A stretch of DNA of 64,000 nucleotides from Bacteroidales bacterium. GTDB taxonomy: Bacteria; Bacteroidota; Bacteroidia; Bacteroidales; F082. The notes beneath the pieces are model-generated. The model saw only the letters and a program-made list of their open reading frames with translations, made no database searches and was not told the origin of the DNA. The position numbers and the translations under genes are program-made. Positions 1 to 8,756 of this stretch are shown piece by piece; position 1 is the first letter of the stretch, and each line of letters begins with the position of its first letter. Location of the stretch: contig JAKSNA010000009.1 of the NCBI GenBank assembly GCA_024400295.1, positions 1 to 64,000 of the forward strand, written 5' to 3'.

Positions 1-87
1 TCTGACAATGAATCTCAAATTGTTGCTGAATTATTCAGACTCTATCAAACAATAAATTCAAGAGACAAATGCACTTGTGACCGATGA
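1..87 (+). CDS. C-terminal end of an unidentified gene (partial)
   Basis: Frame 1 is open from the left edge and ends at TGA 85-87, giving 28 residues ending in KCTCDR. The composition looks coding (LFRLYQTINS) and it converges on the hexosaminidase gene whose stop is 5 bases away. The family cannot be recognised from so short a tail, and a chance open frame is possible. Confidence 0.4.
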   Translation, partial: SDNESQIVAELFRLYQTINSRDKCTCDR

Positions 88-91
88 CAAA

Positions 92-2419
92 TCAATAAAT
101 CCCAATCTCATCAACGAAAACCCATGCCGGATAACCGTAACCTGAATGACCTTTCGGACAGTCAAACGGCTTGATGATGACTTCTACGTAACGGGCTTTT
201 GCCGCAGGAAATTCAACTTCAACAGCATGAATCGGCTGGTCGTAATCTTTCGGAAGCATCTTGAAATCCTTTCGAGAAACTTCGCTGAAACTCTTACCGT
301 CGCTGGAAACCAACACCCTGACCGACTTCGCGTTGAAGATCCAGTCGTTCATGTTGATGTTGTTGTTGAACTTGACCTTGCTGATTTCCGTCTCTTCCAT
401 CAGGTCGATTGTGGCATCGATATTCTCTCCGAAAAATCCGAGCCATCTGCCGCTTCTGTAGTTTGAAGTGCCTCTCAATCCGTCAATCAATACGTTGGCA
501 CCGTCGAAAGTGTAATTTTTGTCCGGCTGTTTTTTCAACGTTATCGGTTTCATCGAGGCTTTGCTGAAATCGAAGTTCGTTTCAAACATCTTGCCTGTCG
601 TGCCGTCATCACGGATTACTATGGTCTTGAAATTGCAACTCTGATTGATTTTCAACGGTTCTGTATATAAGATGCCATCTGTTGCGGGATTCTCTCCGTT
701 GACAGTGTATCTGATTTCACCGTCAACCATTTTCGACATTGTTATTTCAATAACTCCTTCTGAGACGTTTGGCACGATGTCGGTGCTGATGTCGAAAATA
801 TGCGTCGCGTAATTCCAATGGTAGAAATCATAAAGTTTTGAGAGACGGAACTCGCGTTTCACAAAGTCTTTCCAGTCTTTTTGTTCCTGGTTGCACCATT
901 GTACCTCTGCCAAAGCCCCGATTCTCGGTAACATCCTGTATAACAAAACATTAAAGTCGCTGGTGTATTCTGTCCAGATGTTTGCCTGTGGGCCGAGGAT
1001 GTATTTCGCTTCATCTTCATCCAATCCTTCAGGAATAGGCTCGTAGCTGTAAACTTTCTGCACAGGGTTGTAGCCGCCGATTGAAAACGGCTCATTGTCA
1101 GAGTCCAAGGTTTGATAATAGTCGAAATAAAGGTAGTCGTTAGGTGTCATGATGACGTTGTGATGCATCTTTGCGGCTTTGTAACCGCCTTCGCTGCTGC
1201 GCCAGCTCATCACTGTCGCGTTTGGTGCCAGCTCGCCGTCGAGCATCTCGTCCCAGCCGATTATGTGGCGTCCGTGACTCTCGATGAACTTCTCCATTCT
1301 CGACATCACATAACTCTGAAGGTAATCTTCTGCTGTGTGTTTTTTGTCTCCTTTAATGCCTAACTCTTTGATTTTCTTTTGACACTTAGGACATTTCTCC
1401 CATCTGACGCGCGGGCATTCATCGCCGCCGATGTGTATGTATTCGCTCGGGAACACGTCCATTACCTCTTCAAGGACATCTTCCAGAAATTTCATTGCGT
1501 CTTCATTTCCGGCGCATATCACGTCTTCTGAGACGCCCCAGTGCTGCCAAACTTCATACGGGCCGCCGGTGCATCCGAATTCAGGGTAAGTGGCGAGTGC
1601 GCCGAGCATGTGCCCGGGAAGGTCGATTTCGGGAATTATGGTGATATGACGGTCGGCGGCGTATCTCACGAGGTCACGGAGCTCGTCCTGTGTGTAGAAC
1701 CCGCCATGACGGATGCTGTCGTAAGCCATTGTCTTTCCGATGATTGTGCCCGAACGCCAGGCTCCGACTTCCGTCAGCTCCGGATATTTCTTTATTTCCA
1801 TGCGCCAGCCTTGGTCGTCGGTGATGTGGAAATGGAATTTGTTAAGATTGTGCATCGCCATGATGTCGATGTAGGTTTTCACATTTTCGATAGGGAAGAA
1901 ATGACGGCTCACGTCAAGATGCATCCCGCGATAGTCGAAACGCGGATGGTCGTAAATCTTGCATGTCGGAAATTCAAGCTCGTAACCGTCTTCCACATGA
2001 CTCATGCTCTTTCTCAACGTCTGTATCCCGTAAAAAATGCTCGCGGCATCTGTGCCTGTAATGTTGATGCTGTTCATGCCGACGATGATATTGTACGCGT
2101 TTTCTCTGTCAAATTTTGATTTGTTGATTTTCAGGTTGATGGCGTTTTGCATCTCGTTGTCGCTCACTTTGACGACAGGCTTGAAGCCGGTCATGTCGTT
2201 GATGTATCCCGCAAGGAAATTCGCCTCATTCAACAGTTCGCCCTCTGACTTCGGATACGTTATCACTGTCATTTTGTTGAGTACAAAATTCGTGCCATTC
2301 GTCAGCTCTATTTGTTTTGGCAATGGAACAATTTGATAATCAGCCAGCTGTGACTGTTTTTGGCACGATGTAATCCCTAATGCCATAATTGCGGCGATGA
2401 ATGCGTGTTTTACTGTCAT
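92..2419 (-). CDS. GH20 beta-N-acetylhexosaminidase, lipoprotein
   Basis: This enzyme removes terminal GlcNAc/GalNAc from glycans or chitooligosaccharides by substrate-assisted catalysis. I start it at ATG 2419, because the protein then opens with a lipoprotein signal ending in GITSC (Cys19); the longer open frame upstream is basic and non-secretory. Residues about 27-150 form the GH20 N-terminal domain and 155-520 the barrel. The catalytic Asp-Glu pair is D333-E334 in HIGGDECPR. The last 200 residues hold a chitobiase-type C-terminal domain followed by an F5/8-like beta-sandwich, the same pair found at the end of the GH2 enzyme at 27.3 kb. The lipid anchor suggests an outer-membrane or periplasmic location. 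A -7-like TATTTTCG lies just upstream (2434-2441). Family is certain; linkage specificity is not. Confidence 0.93.
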   Translation of the reverse strand: MTVKHAFIAAIMALGITSCQKQSQLADYQIVPLPKQIELTNGTNFVLNKMTVITYPKSEGELLNEANFLAGYINDMTGFKPVVKVSDNEMQNAINLKINKSKFDRENAYNIIVGMNSINITGTDAASIFYGIQTLRKSMSHVEDGYELEFPTCKIYDHPRFDYRGMHLDVSRHFFPIENVKTYIDIMAMHNLNKFHFHITDDQGWRMEIKKYPELTEVGAWRSGTIIGKTMAYDSIRHGGFYTQDELRDLVRYAADRHITIIPEIDLPGHMLGALATYPEFGCTGGPYEVWQHWGVSEDVICAGNEDAMKFLEDVLEEVMDVFPSEYIHIGGDECPRVRWEKCPKCQKKIKELGIKGDKKHTAEDYLQSYVMSRMEKFIESHGRHIIGWDEMLDGELAPNATVMSWRSSEGGYKAAKMHHNVIMTPNDYLYFDYYQTLDSDNEPFSIGGYNPVQKVYSYEPIPEGLDEDEAKYILGPQANIWTEYTSDFNVLLYRMLPRIGALAEVQWCNQEQKDWKDFVKREFRLSKLYDFYHWNYATHIFDISTDIVPNVSEGVIEITMSKMVDGEIRYTVNGENPATDGILYTEPLKINQSCNFKTIVIRDDGTTGKMFETNFDFSKASMKPITLKKQPDKNYTFDGANVLIDGLRGTSNYRSGRWLGFFGENIDATIDLMEETEISKVKFNNNINMNDWIFNAKSVRVLVSSDGKSFSEVSRKDFKMLPKDYDQPIHAVEVEFPAAKARYVEVIIKPFDCPKGHSGYGYPAWVFVDEIGIY

Positions 2420-2502
2420 TTTAAAAAATTTTTGCGAAAATAAGAATTTATTTAATTTGTCAGGAATTTTTTTGATAATTTTACGGCATTTATTGTAAAG
2501 AC

Positions 2503-3537
2503 ATGAAGATGAAGTTTGTTTTTTGTATTGTATTATCATTCTTTGTGTTACAAAAATCATTCTGTAATATGGCAAGTGATTCGGTGAGGTATAAGGACCA
2601 AATGTTTGAGGTTGACACAATAAAGGATGTCGTTTATGCAAATGTGAAGGGTTATTGGGATTCGTATCCTGATGAAAATCTTGATGTTAACGAATTGCGC
2701 AGGTTTGTGTTCTCGAAACATGAGATGCGTGATTTGGATTTGAAAATGGACATCTATCTTCCTGAGGCCGACACTGCCGCCCGCCGTCCTCTGATTGTTT
2801 TTGCGCATGGTGGAGCCTTTTATATTGGAGACAAGGGTGTAGAAGCATATAAAAAATGGTGCAGCTATTTCGCATCGTTAGGATATGTCTGTGCTTCAAT
2901 AAATTACAGATTGGGATTTCCTGTCCTAACGACAAGAAACATTGAGAAATGTGAGTATCGTGCCATGCAGGATGCTCATGCCGCAATAAGGTATCTGGTT
3001 GAAAATCAGGAGAGATACGGAATTGACACGACAAATGTTTTTGCCGGCGGAACGAGTGCAGGAAGCATTATGATGCTCGCTGTCGCATACATGAAAAATG
3101 AGAACCGACTGAAGTCAACATACCGTGGCGGTGATTGCGGCGCACTGGAGTCGTCAGGTAATGACTGTGACAATACCTTTAAAATCAAAGGATTGGCTAA
3201 TATGTGGGGGGCGGTTTATGATTTGTCAATACTGGAAAACAACAATGTGCCGATAGTCTCTTTTCATGGCGATGCCGATAAACTTGTGCCTTACGACAAA
3301 GGTCTGATAATGAAAACCGTGTGGGGACTGAATCTTGTCCACAAAAAAATGTATGGATCAGGTGAAATAACAAAAAAAGCCGAACAACTTGGAATTAGGT
3401 CGTTGTTATACACTTACGAAAACCAAGGACACGCCCTGCATCTTGACAAAGACAAGGAAATCAATCAAAATTTTTATGATATCCAATACAAAATCAGGGA
3501 TTTCTTTTTTGACCTTGTTATGACTGGAACGGATTGA
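2503..3537 (+). CDS. secreted alpha/beta hydrolase (carboxylesterase-like)
   Basis: The protein has 344 residues and an N-terminal signal peptide (about 1-22, hydrophobic FVFCIVLSFFVLQ). The alpha/beta-hydrolase signature is complete: oxyanion-hole HGGAF near residue 103, nucleophile elbow GGTSAGS near 183, Asp in HGDADKLVPYD and His in NQGHALHL. This fits a BD-FAE/hormone-sensitive-lipase type esterase acting outside the cytoplasm, perhaps deacetylating glycans beside the divergent hexosaminidase; that role is inference. Its stop is 3 bases from the stop of the convergent AddB-like gene, so no terminator fits between them. A second member of the same broad family lies at 22568-23488. Confidence 0.85.
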   Translation: MKMKFVFCIVLSFFVLQKSFCNMASDSVRYKDQMFEVDTIKDVVYANVKGYWDSYPDENLDVNELRRFVFSKHEMRDLDLKMDIYLPEADTAARRPLIVFAHGGAFYIGDKGVEAYKKWCSYFASLGYVCASINYRLGFPVLTTRNIEKCEYRAMQDAHAAIRYLVENQERYGIDTTNVFAGGTSAGSIMMLAVAYMKNENRLKSTYRGGDCGALESSGNDCDNTFKIKGLANMWGAVYDLSILENNNVPIVSFHGDADKLVPYDKGLIMKTVWGLNLVHKKMYGSGEITKKAEQLGIRSLLYTYENQGHALHLDKDKEINQNFYDIQYKIRDFFFDLVMTGTD

Positions 3538-3540
3538 AAA

Positions 3541-6336
3541 TCATTGCTTTTTGCAAATTGACTTGAACTCGCAGAAGCGACAGTTTTGTTCCTTGCCGGT
3601 CTGCGAAAACGGAATCTCACGGCTCAAAACCTCTTTGAAAAACCTGATGAAATAATCCTCGCAGTTGGTCGTGAAGTCATTGTTAAAGTCTTGGTTTTCA
3701 GATGTATTGAGACTTAAAATGCCATTGCTTAATTTCTGGAAACCGATAATCCCCGGCTCGATGTCATCGGGATCTAACTCCGGATTTTCTTTCAAATACA
3801 GATACTTATATACTAATAGCTGAATTGATTTCTCGGCCATCAGCGTTATATCCGTCTGGTCGGCCTTGACTTTCACGTTGCTGTCTTCGACTTTCCCCGT
3901 CTTGTAGTCGATGATACGTATCGTGTTGTTTACTTTGTCGATTCTGTCAGCGAAACCTTTGAGTTTTATATCTTTCCCGTCAACGTTAAATGTGTGGCTC
4001 ATTTCTTTTTCCATGTCAATCATCGAGAGCTTGTATCTGATTTCACCGGTTTCGCCCTCCTTGATGAACTTTTTTTCTTCTCTGAAGAAGTTTGCCAACA
4101 TATTGTCAATCACTGTCTTTGAAAGATGGTTGAAACCTGTTTGCGGCAAGCCGGAATGGAAACCGTTGGCCTCAAGTGCGTCTTGGTAGCATTGCTCGAA
4201 ATGTCTGTCATACACTAATTCAAACAATCTTGATGTTATTGTGCCGTTGTTGAATTTGTGGTAAAAATTCTCCAACACCTTGTGCACAATGCTTCCTATG
4301 ACGTTGACCTGTATTTCCTCGTTTAATTTATTGTCGCGTATTCCTTCGATGTATCTGAAATAATATTGAAGCGGGCATTTGACGTAAGTGCCGATGGAAG
4401 TGGGGGAGAATTCCGTGATTTTTTCAAGCATCTCCGGTGTTTTCTGTATCGAAATGACAGGGCTTTTCTCATTGGCTTGAGGGCTTTTGTATTGAATATG
4501 AGTCAGTTTCACGTTTTTGTAATTACGTGCATATTCGTGTTCGAGCTGTCTGATGAACCTGCTCGGCTCGCCGAAGCCCGACATGTCGGCCAATGAGTTG
4601 TAATACAGGTTGATGCGTTTCGCGTTTTGCAGAAGCCTGTAGAAATGGTAAGCATAGACAGCTTGCTGCTGTGTGTGTGTCGGCAGACCGAAAATTTTGC
4701 GTATGTCAAACGGAATCAAGCTGTTGTTTGATTTTGACAAGGGCAGCACTCCTTCGTTGACGCTTAAAAAATGGATGACGTCAAAGTCTAAGTTTCGTGT
4801 CTCAAGAAGCCCCATGATTTGCAAGCCGTCGGAATCACCTTTCAAATCAATAGATGACTGCATCGCCACTTGCGTGAAAAGCACCTGTAAATCATCAATT
4901 TGTATGTAGTTGCTGTACTTCCTTATCAACAGTTCGATTCTGTTTGTGGTTCTGCTCGCGACACTGATCTGGTTTTTGATGAAGTTGTTTTTTGTGTCGG
5001 AGATCTTTTGCATTGATATTTCAAGAAGCCGTTTTATTGATTCGATGCAGGAGGCCGTGTCTTGCCATTTGCTTAACGAAACATGCAGAAAATCAAACAG
5101 TTCGGTGTCGTCCTTGAAAATGTCAACATCTGATTTGCTGAAATAATACTGTGAGTCGTTGGCGAGTTTGTTCAGCCAATTGTTCAGCCGATGTGCCTCT
5201 TTCCCGTTGAAAATCAATTTGATGAAATCTGAATTGCAAAATCTGATAAAAGTCCAGAGATAAATCTTGTTTTCATCGGCACTTAGGCTTTTTTGGTATC
5301 TAAATAGTTGATCTATAAAGTGATACGTCGCTGTTTTCTGATAAGGGTAGCCCATCGTGACTTGAATCTTTTCGATTGAATCCGGGATTGAATTTAATGT
5401 CGGTATCAGAACGGATTCATCCGCCAAAACGATTACGCTGTTGGTCCCGTTATTGATTATATTCTCTTCAACCTCTTGATTAAGTTGAAGTTGCAGTGCG
5501 TTTGTCTGAACGGAATTGCCGGAAACACTTATCACATTGATTTCTTTATCTTGGGTTTTGTAATTGTTTCCGATGAAGTTTTTTTCAATATTTGGATGGC
5601 TTTTGAAGAATTTCCTTGCAAAGACTCCTGCTTCCTGTTTTTCATCATTGAAATAATATTCGTCTAAATCCCAGAGCATCACGGCGTTACCTTGTTCAAC
5701 GAGTCTGACGATGATGTTTTCCTCGGTGTTTGTTAGTGCGTTGAATCCGGCGAATATTATCTTTTTGTCCTTTGTTCTTTGAACCAAAACAGTATCATCG
5801 TATGAAGCTATCTTCTTGGTTATCATTCCATAATAGCCAAGTCCGTTTTGTTGCAACGAGTTTTTCAAGGCATTGTAATATTGGATCAGTGATGCGAAAA
5901 ACCTTACATAATTTGATTCAATATTGCTGTTCAGTTCCATGTTCCAGTCTTCAATCTCCTTGGCGTTTGTCAGATGGTTGAAGAGACTTTCCGCATTGAC
6001 ATTGTATTGGTCGATTTCATCGAAATCTTTTGCCATTTGTGCGGCGAGGCCGAAAAAGCTGTGATTCATTTCCGCGTTATTATGGAATGAATCGTTTATT
6101 CTTATAAGTTCAAAGATAACATCAACATTGTCAATGAGTTGAAGGCCGCTCCAGTCTTCCATCGCCTGCTGGATGGATATGATGTTCGGCACCCAGAAGT
6201 TGTAAGTGATGCGTTTCTCGAGTTCATTGCGGAGCTGCAAGGCCGCACGTTTGTTCGGGAAGACGATTGTCAGATTGTCCTTCGATAAGTCGTAATGTTC
6301 TGTTATATAATTAGTTATCTGTTCGATGAAAGCCAT
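3541..6336 (-). CDS. AddB/RecB-like PD-(D/E)XK nuclease
   Basis: A 931-residue protein resembling the AddB half of Bacteroidota AddAB-type recombination nucleases. The N-terminus keeps the helicase fold but has a degenerate P-loop region (FPNKRAALQLRNE). The C-terminal nuclease carries a motif-III-like IDYKTGK, an upstream aspartate (GFADRIDKV), and a Cys pattern (KCPLQYYF near residue 645, then CRFCEFKSIC at the end) typical of the 4Fe-4S-stabilised AddB nuclease. It would process double-strand breaks with an AddA helicase not in this window. Its start overlaps the end of the nucleotidyltransferase gene by about 20 bases, making it the last gene of a three-gene operon. The gene name is withheld because the partner is not seen. 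Confidence 0.8.
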   Translation of the reverse strand: MAFIEQITNYITEHYDLSKDNLTIVFPNKRAALQLRNELEKRITYNFWVPNIISIQQAMEDWSGLQLIDNVDVIFELIRINDSFHNNAEMNHSFFGLAAQMAKDFDEIDQYNVNAESLFNHLTNAKEIEDWNMELNSNIESNYVRFFASLIQYYNALKNSLQQNGLGYYGMITKKIASYDDTVLVQRTKDKKIIFAGFNALTNTEENIIVRLVEQGNAVMLWDLDEYYFNDEKQEAGVFARKFFKSHPNIEKNFIGNNYKTQDKEINVISVSGNSVQTNALQLQLNQEVEENIINNGTNSVIVLADESVLIPTLNSIPDSIEKIQVTMGYPYQKTATYHFIDQLFRYQKSLSADENKIYLWTFIRFCNSDFIKLIFNGKEAHRLNNWLNKLANDSQYYFSKSDVDIFKDDTELFDFLHVSLSKWQDTASCIESIKRLLEISMQKISDTKNNFIKNQISVASRTTNRIELLIRKYSNYIQIDDLQVLFTQVAMQSSIDLKGDSDGLQIMGLLETRNLDFDVIHFLSVNEGVLPLSKSNNSLIPFDIRKIFGLPTHTQQQAVYAYHFYRLLQNAKRINLYYNSLADMSGFGEPSRFIRQLEHEYARNYKNVKLTHIQYKSPQANEKSPVISIQKTPEMLEKITEFSPTSIGTYVKCPLQYYFRYIEGIRDNKLNEEIQVNVIGSIVHKVLENFYHKFNNGTITSRLFELVYDRHFEQCYQDALEANGFHSGLPQTGFNHLSKTVIDNMLANFFREEKKFIKEGETGEIRYKLSMIDMEKEMSHTFNVDGKDIKLKGFADRIDKVNNTIRIIDYKTGKVEDSNVKVKADQTDITLMAEKSIQLLVYKYLYLKENPELDPDDIEPGIIGFQKLSNGILSLNTSENQDFNNDFTTNCEDYFIRFFKEVLSREIPFSQTGKEQNCRFCEFKSICKKQ

Positions 6337-7073
6337 TGTTCAGCATTTTTCAGTTGTTCTTGAGTCCCGAGGTCGTACCAGTATTCTGATGTCGTCTGTT
6401 TTGATCTCACATGAGCGTATCCTGTGAATTTTGCTGCTTTTTCAAGTTTCTGGTACAACTCGAAAATGTAGCGCGGCTTCAGCTTGAAGGTCTTGAAATA
6501 CTTTGGCTTGAAAATATGTATTCCACTGAATGACAGTAGTTTGCAGTCTTCAGGGAGACTGTCGCCGCCGTCAAAGACTCGCGTCTCGGCATTGTATCTT
6601 CCGACGAAATTGTCGTATTTGTCGAAAACGAGTTTCCGGCTGTTGTTGCGTTCTTGCGTGAGAATCCAAGCCGAGTCTTCGCTTTTTACGAACTCGTCAT
6701 AATACGGCTTCAAGTCAATATCTGTAAGCACATCGACGTTGTGGACCAGCACCGCCTCGCTGTCCGAAAAATAGGGAAGTGCCTGTAACACGGCACCGCC
6801 CGTGTCCATAAGCTCGGCTCTTTCATCTGATATTTTAACTTCAACGTCCCCCCAATTTTCACTGTTCAAAAATTCAATAATCTGCCCGCCAAAATGGTGA
6901 ATGTTTATCACGAAATGATTAAATCCTTGACTCATTAAAGATTCAAGTGTCACTTTAAGCAAAGGTTTTTTATTTATGGTTACCAGTGCTTTAGGCTTGT
7001 CTGATGTGAGTTCTTTCAGCCTTGTGCCAAGCCCTGCTGCAAGTATGAATGCGGTCCTTCTATTTTGCTTCAT
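6315..7073 (-). CDS. MurU-like sugar-1-phosphate nucleotidyltransferase
   Basis: A nucleotidyltransferase with the signature AAGLGTRLKELTSDKPKAL near the N-terminus and VHNVDVLTDIDL as the metal-binding region. Such enzymes make NDP-sugars from sugar-1-phosphates. Next to an AmgK-like kinase, the best analogy is MurU, which converts MurNAc-1-P to UDP-MurNAc in cell-wall recycling; mannose-1-P guanylyltransferase-like activity is the alternative. ATG 7079 and ATG 7073 are both possible starts; I took 7073 (MKQNRRTAFILAAG). Both lie inside the 3' end of the kinase gene (stop 7060-7062), and its own end overlaps the AddB-like start, indicating translational coupling. Confidence 0.8.
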   Translation of the reverse strand: MKQNRRTAFILAAGLGTRLKELTSDKPKALVTINKKPLLKVTLESLMSQGFNHFVINIHHFGGQIIEFLNSENWGDVEVKISDERAELMDTGGAVLQALPYFSDSEAVLVHNVDVLTDIDLKPYYDEFVKSEDSAWILTQERNNSRKLVFDKYDNFVGRYNAETRVFDGGDSLPEDCKLLSFSGIHIFKPKYFKTFKLKPRYIFELYQKLEKAAKFTGYAHVRSKQTTSEYWYDLGTQEQLKNAEQWLSSNR

Positions 7074-8526
7074 AAACATGATTTTTGTGTTGAACCAAAT
7101 GATTTACAAGTACATTGACCATCGGGTAGTTCTCGTGTATTGTCTCTCCGATTTTTTGTGCGAAATAAACTGAACGGTGCTGCCCGCCTGTGCATCCGAA
7201 GTTGAGTTGCAGGTTCTTGAACCCGCGCTCAAGGTAGTTGTCAATTGACTGGAACACAAGCATTTGGACGTTTTGCATGAAGAAATGTGTATCTTGATAC
7301 GAATCCATGAACTCCTTCACGTCGGCGTCTTCGCCGGTGCTGTTTTTATACTCAGGATAACGTCCGGGATTAGGAAGTGCGCGGCAGTCAAAGACGAAAC
7401 CTCCACCATTGCCTGAGTTGTCGTTCGGAATACCGCCATTTTTGTATGAGAAACTGTTGATGGTGATTGTAAGTCTTTCAGGTTCAGTGTGTTCGTATTT
7501 TGGCAGGACCACATTCAATTGCTTTATCACCGACCTAAGCTCTTCGAGGTCAAACGGCAGTTTCCAGTTCTGCTCTTGACGCGTGAGTTCTTTTATTGCA
7601 AAAGGAATGCTTTGCAGAAAATGTAACTTCTTCTGTATCAATCCTCTGAATCCGTATGCGCCAAGAACCTGAAGCAGACGCAACAATATGAACGCCGGAT
7701 AAAACCTCATGAAATCCTTTCCACATGTTTTGTTACCACTTTTCTGTTCAAGATTGGTGAGATAGTGGGCGAGTAGTTGCTCGCGGATTTCTGCCGGAAT
7801 GCAAGCCTTGACCTGATAAAGCAAAGATACCACGTCATATTGCAGCGGCCCTTTTCTTCCACCTTGATAGTCAATAAAATATGGTGTATTGTCTTTGACC
7901 ATTATGTTCCTCGACTGAAAGTCACGGTACATGAAGAAATCTGACGGCGCTTCAAGAATGAAATCGGCAAGACGTTGAAAATCAGCGTTTAAGCGCGTCT
8001 CGTTGAAAGAAATCTCTTCGTTTATTTTCAAGAAGCAATATTTGAAATAATTCAGGTCGTCTAAAATCGACATCTTGTCAAAACATGCGGTCGGGAAGGC
8101 CTTGGAATAATCGAGTCCGTTGTGCCCATTTGTCTGAAAATCAATGAGATGTTCAAGCGTTTTTTTGTATAACTCAATTGTTTCGTTATCATAAATGCAA
8201 TTTTTAAGGCAACGTTCCACATTATTGAACAGGGTGTTGTCTCCAAAATCTGATTGAATGTAAATGTCTTTCTCGTCATTCACCGCATAGACTTCCGGGA
8301 CTGGCAGTCCGCGTTCGAGAAAATGTTTGGAAAACGTGAAAAACGCGACGTTTTCTTCGATGTTTGAGTTGTAAGTCCCGATCAGACTTTTTGTTTCTGT
8401 TGTGATCCTGAAGTATTTTCTTGATGAGCCGGAGGACGGCATACTTGCAATATTGACAACCGATTCGTGTAAAATGTTGGTTGTCAGTTTGTTGAACGCT
8501 TCTTTTATATCGTCAAATGACCGCAT
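7060..8526 (-). CDS. AmgK-like sugar kinase fused to RapZ C-terminal domain
   Basis: A 488-residue two-domain protein. Residues about 1-320 are an APH-type phosphotransferase: the catalytic loop reads YRDFQSRNIM (His of the usual HxD replaced by Tyr) and the metal loop FIDYQGGRKGPLQYD matches the anomeric MurNAc/GlcNAc kinase AmgK. Residues about 345-488 match the RapZ C-terminal domain: FVFDCRALPNPG, TGEDADVKEF and the hallmark GCTGGQHRSV. The P-loop half of RapZ is absent. In RapZ this C-terminal domain binds RNA and GlcN6P. I infer a kinase for recycled amino sugars with an attached sensing or phosphate-binding domain. I start at ATG 8526 (MRSFDDIKEAF), since TACTTTTG (8558-8565) would place transcription start downstream of the longer frame's ATG. 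Confidence 0.85.
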   Translation of the reverse strand: MRSFDDIKEAFNKLTTNILHESVVNIASMPSSGSSRKYFRITTETKSLIGTYNSNIEENVAFFTFSKHFLERGLPVPEVYAVNDEKDIYIQSDFGDNTLFNNVERCLKNCIYDNETIELYKKTLEHLIDFQTNGHNGLDYSKAFPTACFDKMSILDDLNYFKYCFLKINEEISFNETRLNADFQRLADFILEAPSDFFMYRDFQSRNIMVKDNTPYFIDYQGGRKGPLQYDVVSLLYQVKACIPAEIREQLLAHYLTNLEQKSGNKTCGKDFMRFYPAFILLRLLQVLGAYGFRGLIQKKLHFLQSIPFAIKELTRQEQNWKLPFDLEELRSVIKQLNVVLPKYEHTEPERLTITINSFSYKNGGIPNDNSGNGGGFVFDCRALPNPGRYPEYKNSTGEDADVKEFMDSYQDTHFFMQNVQMLVFQSIDNYLERGFKNLQLNFGCTGGQHRSVYFAQKIGETIHENYPMVNVLVNHLVQHKNHVYEAK

Positions 8527-8557
8527 TATGTAATAATTTTCTGAAAAAATCAAATCA

Positions 8558-8565
8558 CAAAAGTA
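8558..8565 (-). promoter_or_regulatory. -7 element for kinase/nucleotidyltransferase operon
   Basis: On the minus strand this reads TACTTTTG, a perfect match to the Bacteroidota -7 consensus TAnnTTTG, 32 bases upstream of ATG 8526. No convincing -33 TTTG is seen. Confidence 0.65.
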
Positions 8566-8633
8566 CAAATTTTATTTCATATAAAAGGCGTAAAAATATT
8601 TCACAAAAAAATAGTTTTACGGAAATAAATTGC

Positions 8634-8641
8634 TATCTTTG
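8634..8641 (+). promoter_or_regulatory. -7 element for DUF349 gene
   Basis: TATCTTTG followed by CAGCG, the commonest Bacteroidota promoter form, about 115 bases upstream of ATG 8757. It implies a long 5' leader of roughly 110 nt, or an earlier start than the one chosen. Confidence 0.65.
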
Positions 8642-8756
8642 CAGCGTTTTATTTCTAATATCGGCGTTGATAGTTCGGCGCCTGATAACGACTGAATTTA
8701 TTTTTGTATTAACATCCATCGAAATCCGCAAGGATGGAGAACTAAAAAAGAAAAAA

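Noticed and set aside
1541..2119. 192-residue plus-strand frame inside the hexosaminidase gene
   Set aside because: It is antisense to a well-supported GH20 gene and shows no domain or signal; typical shadow of a GC-biased codon pattern.
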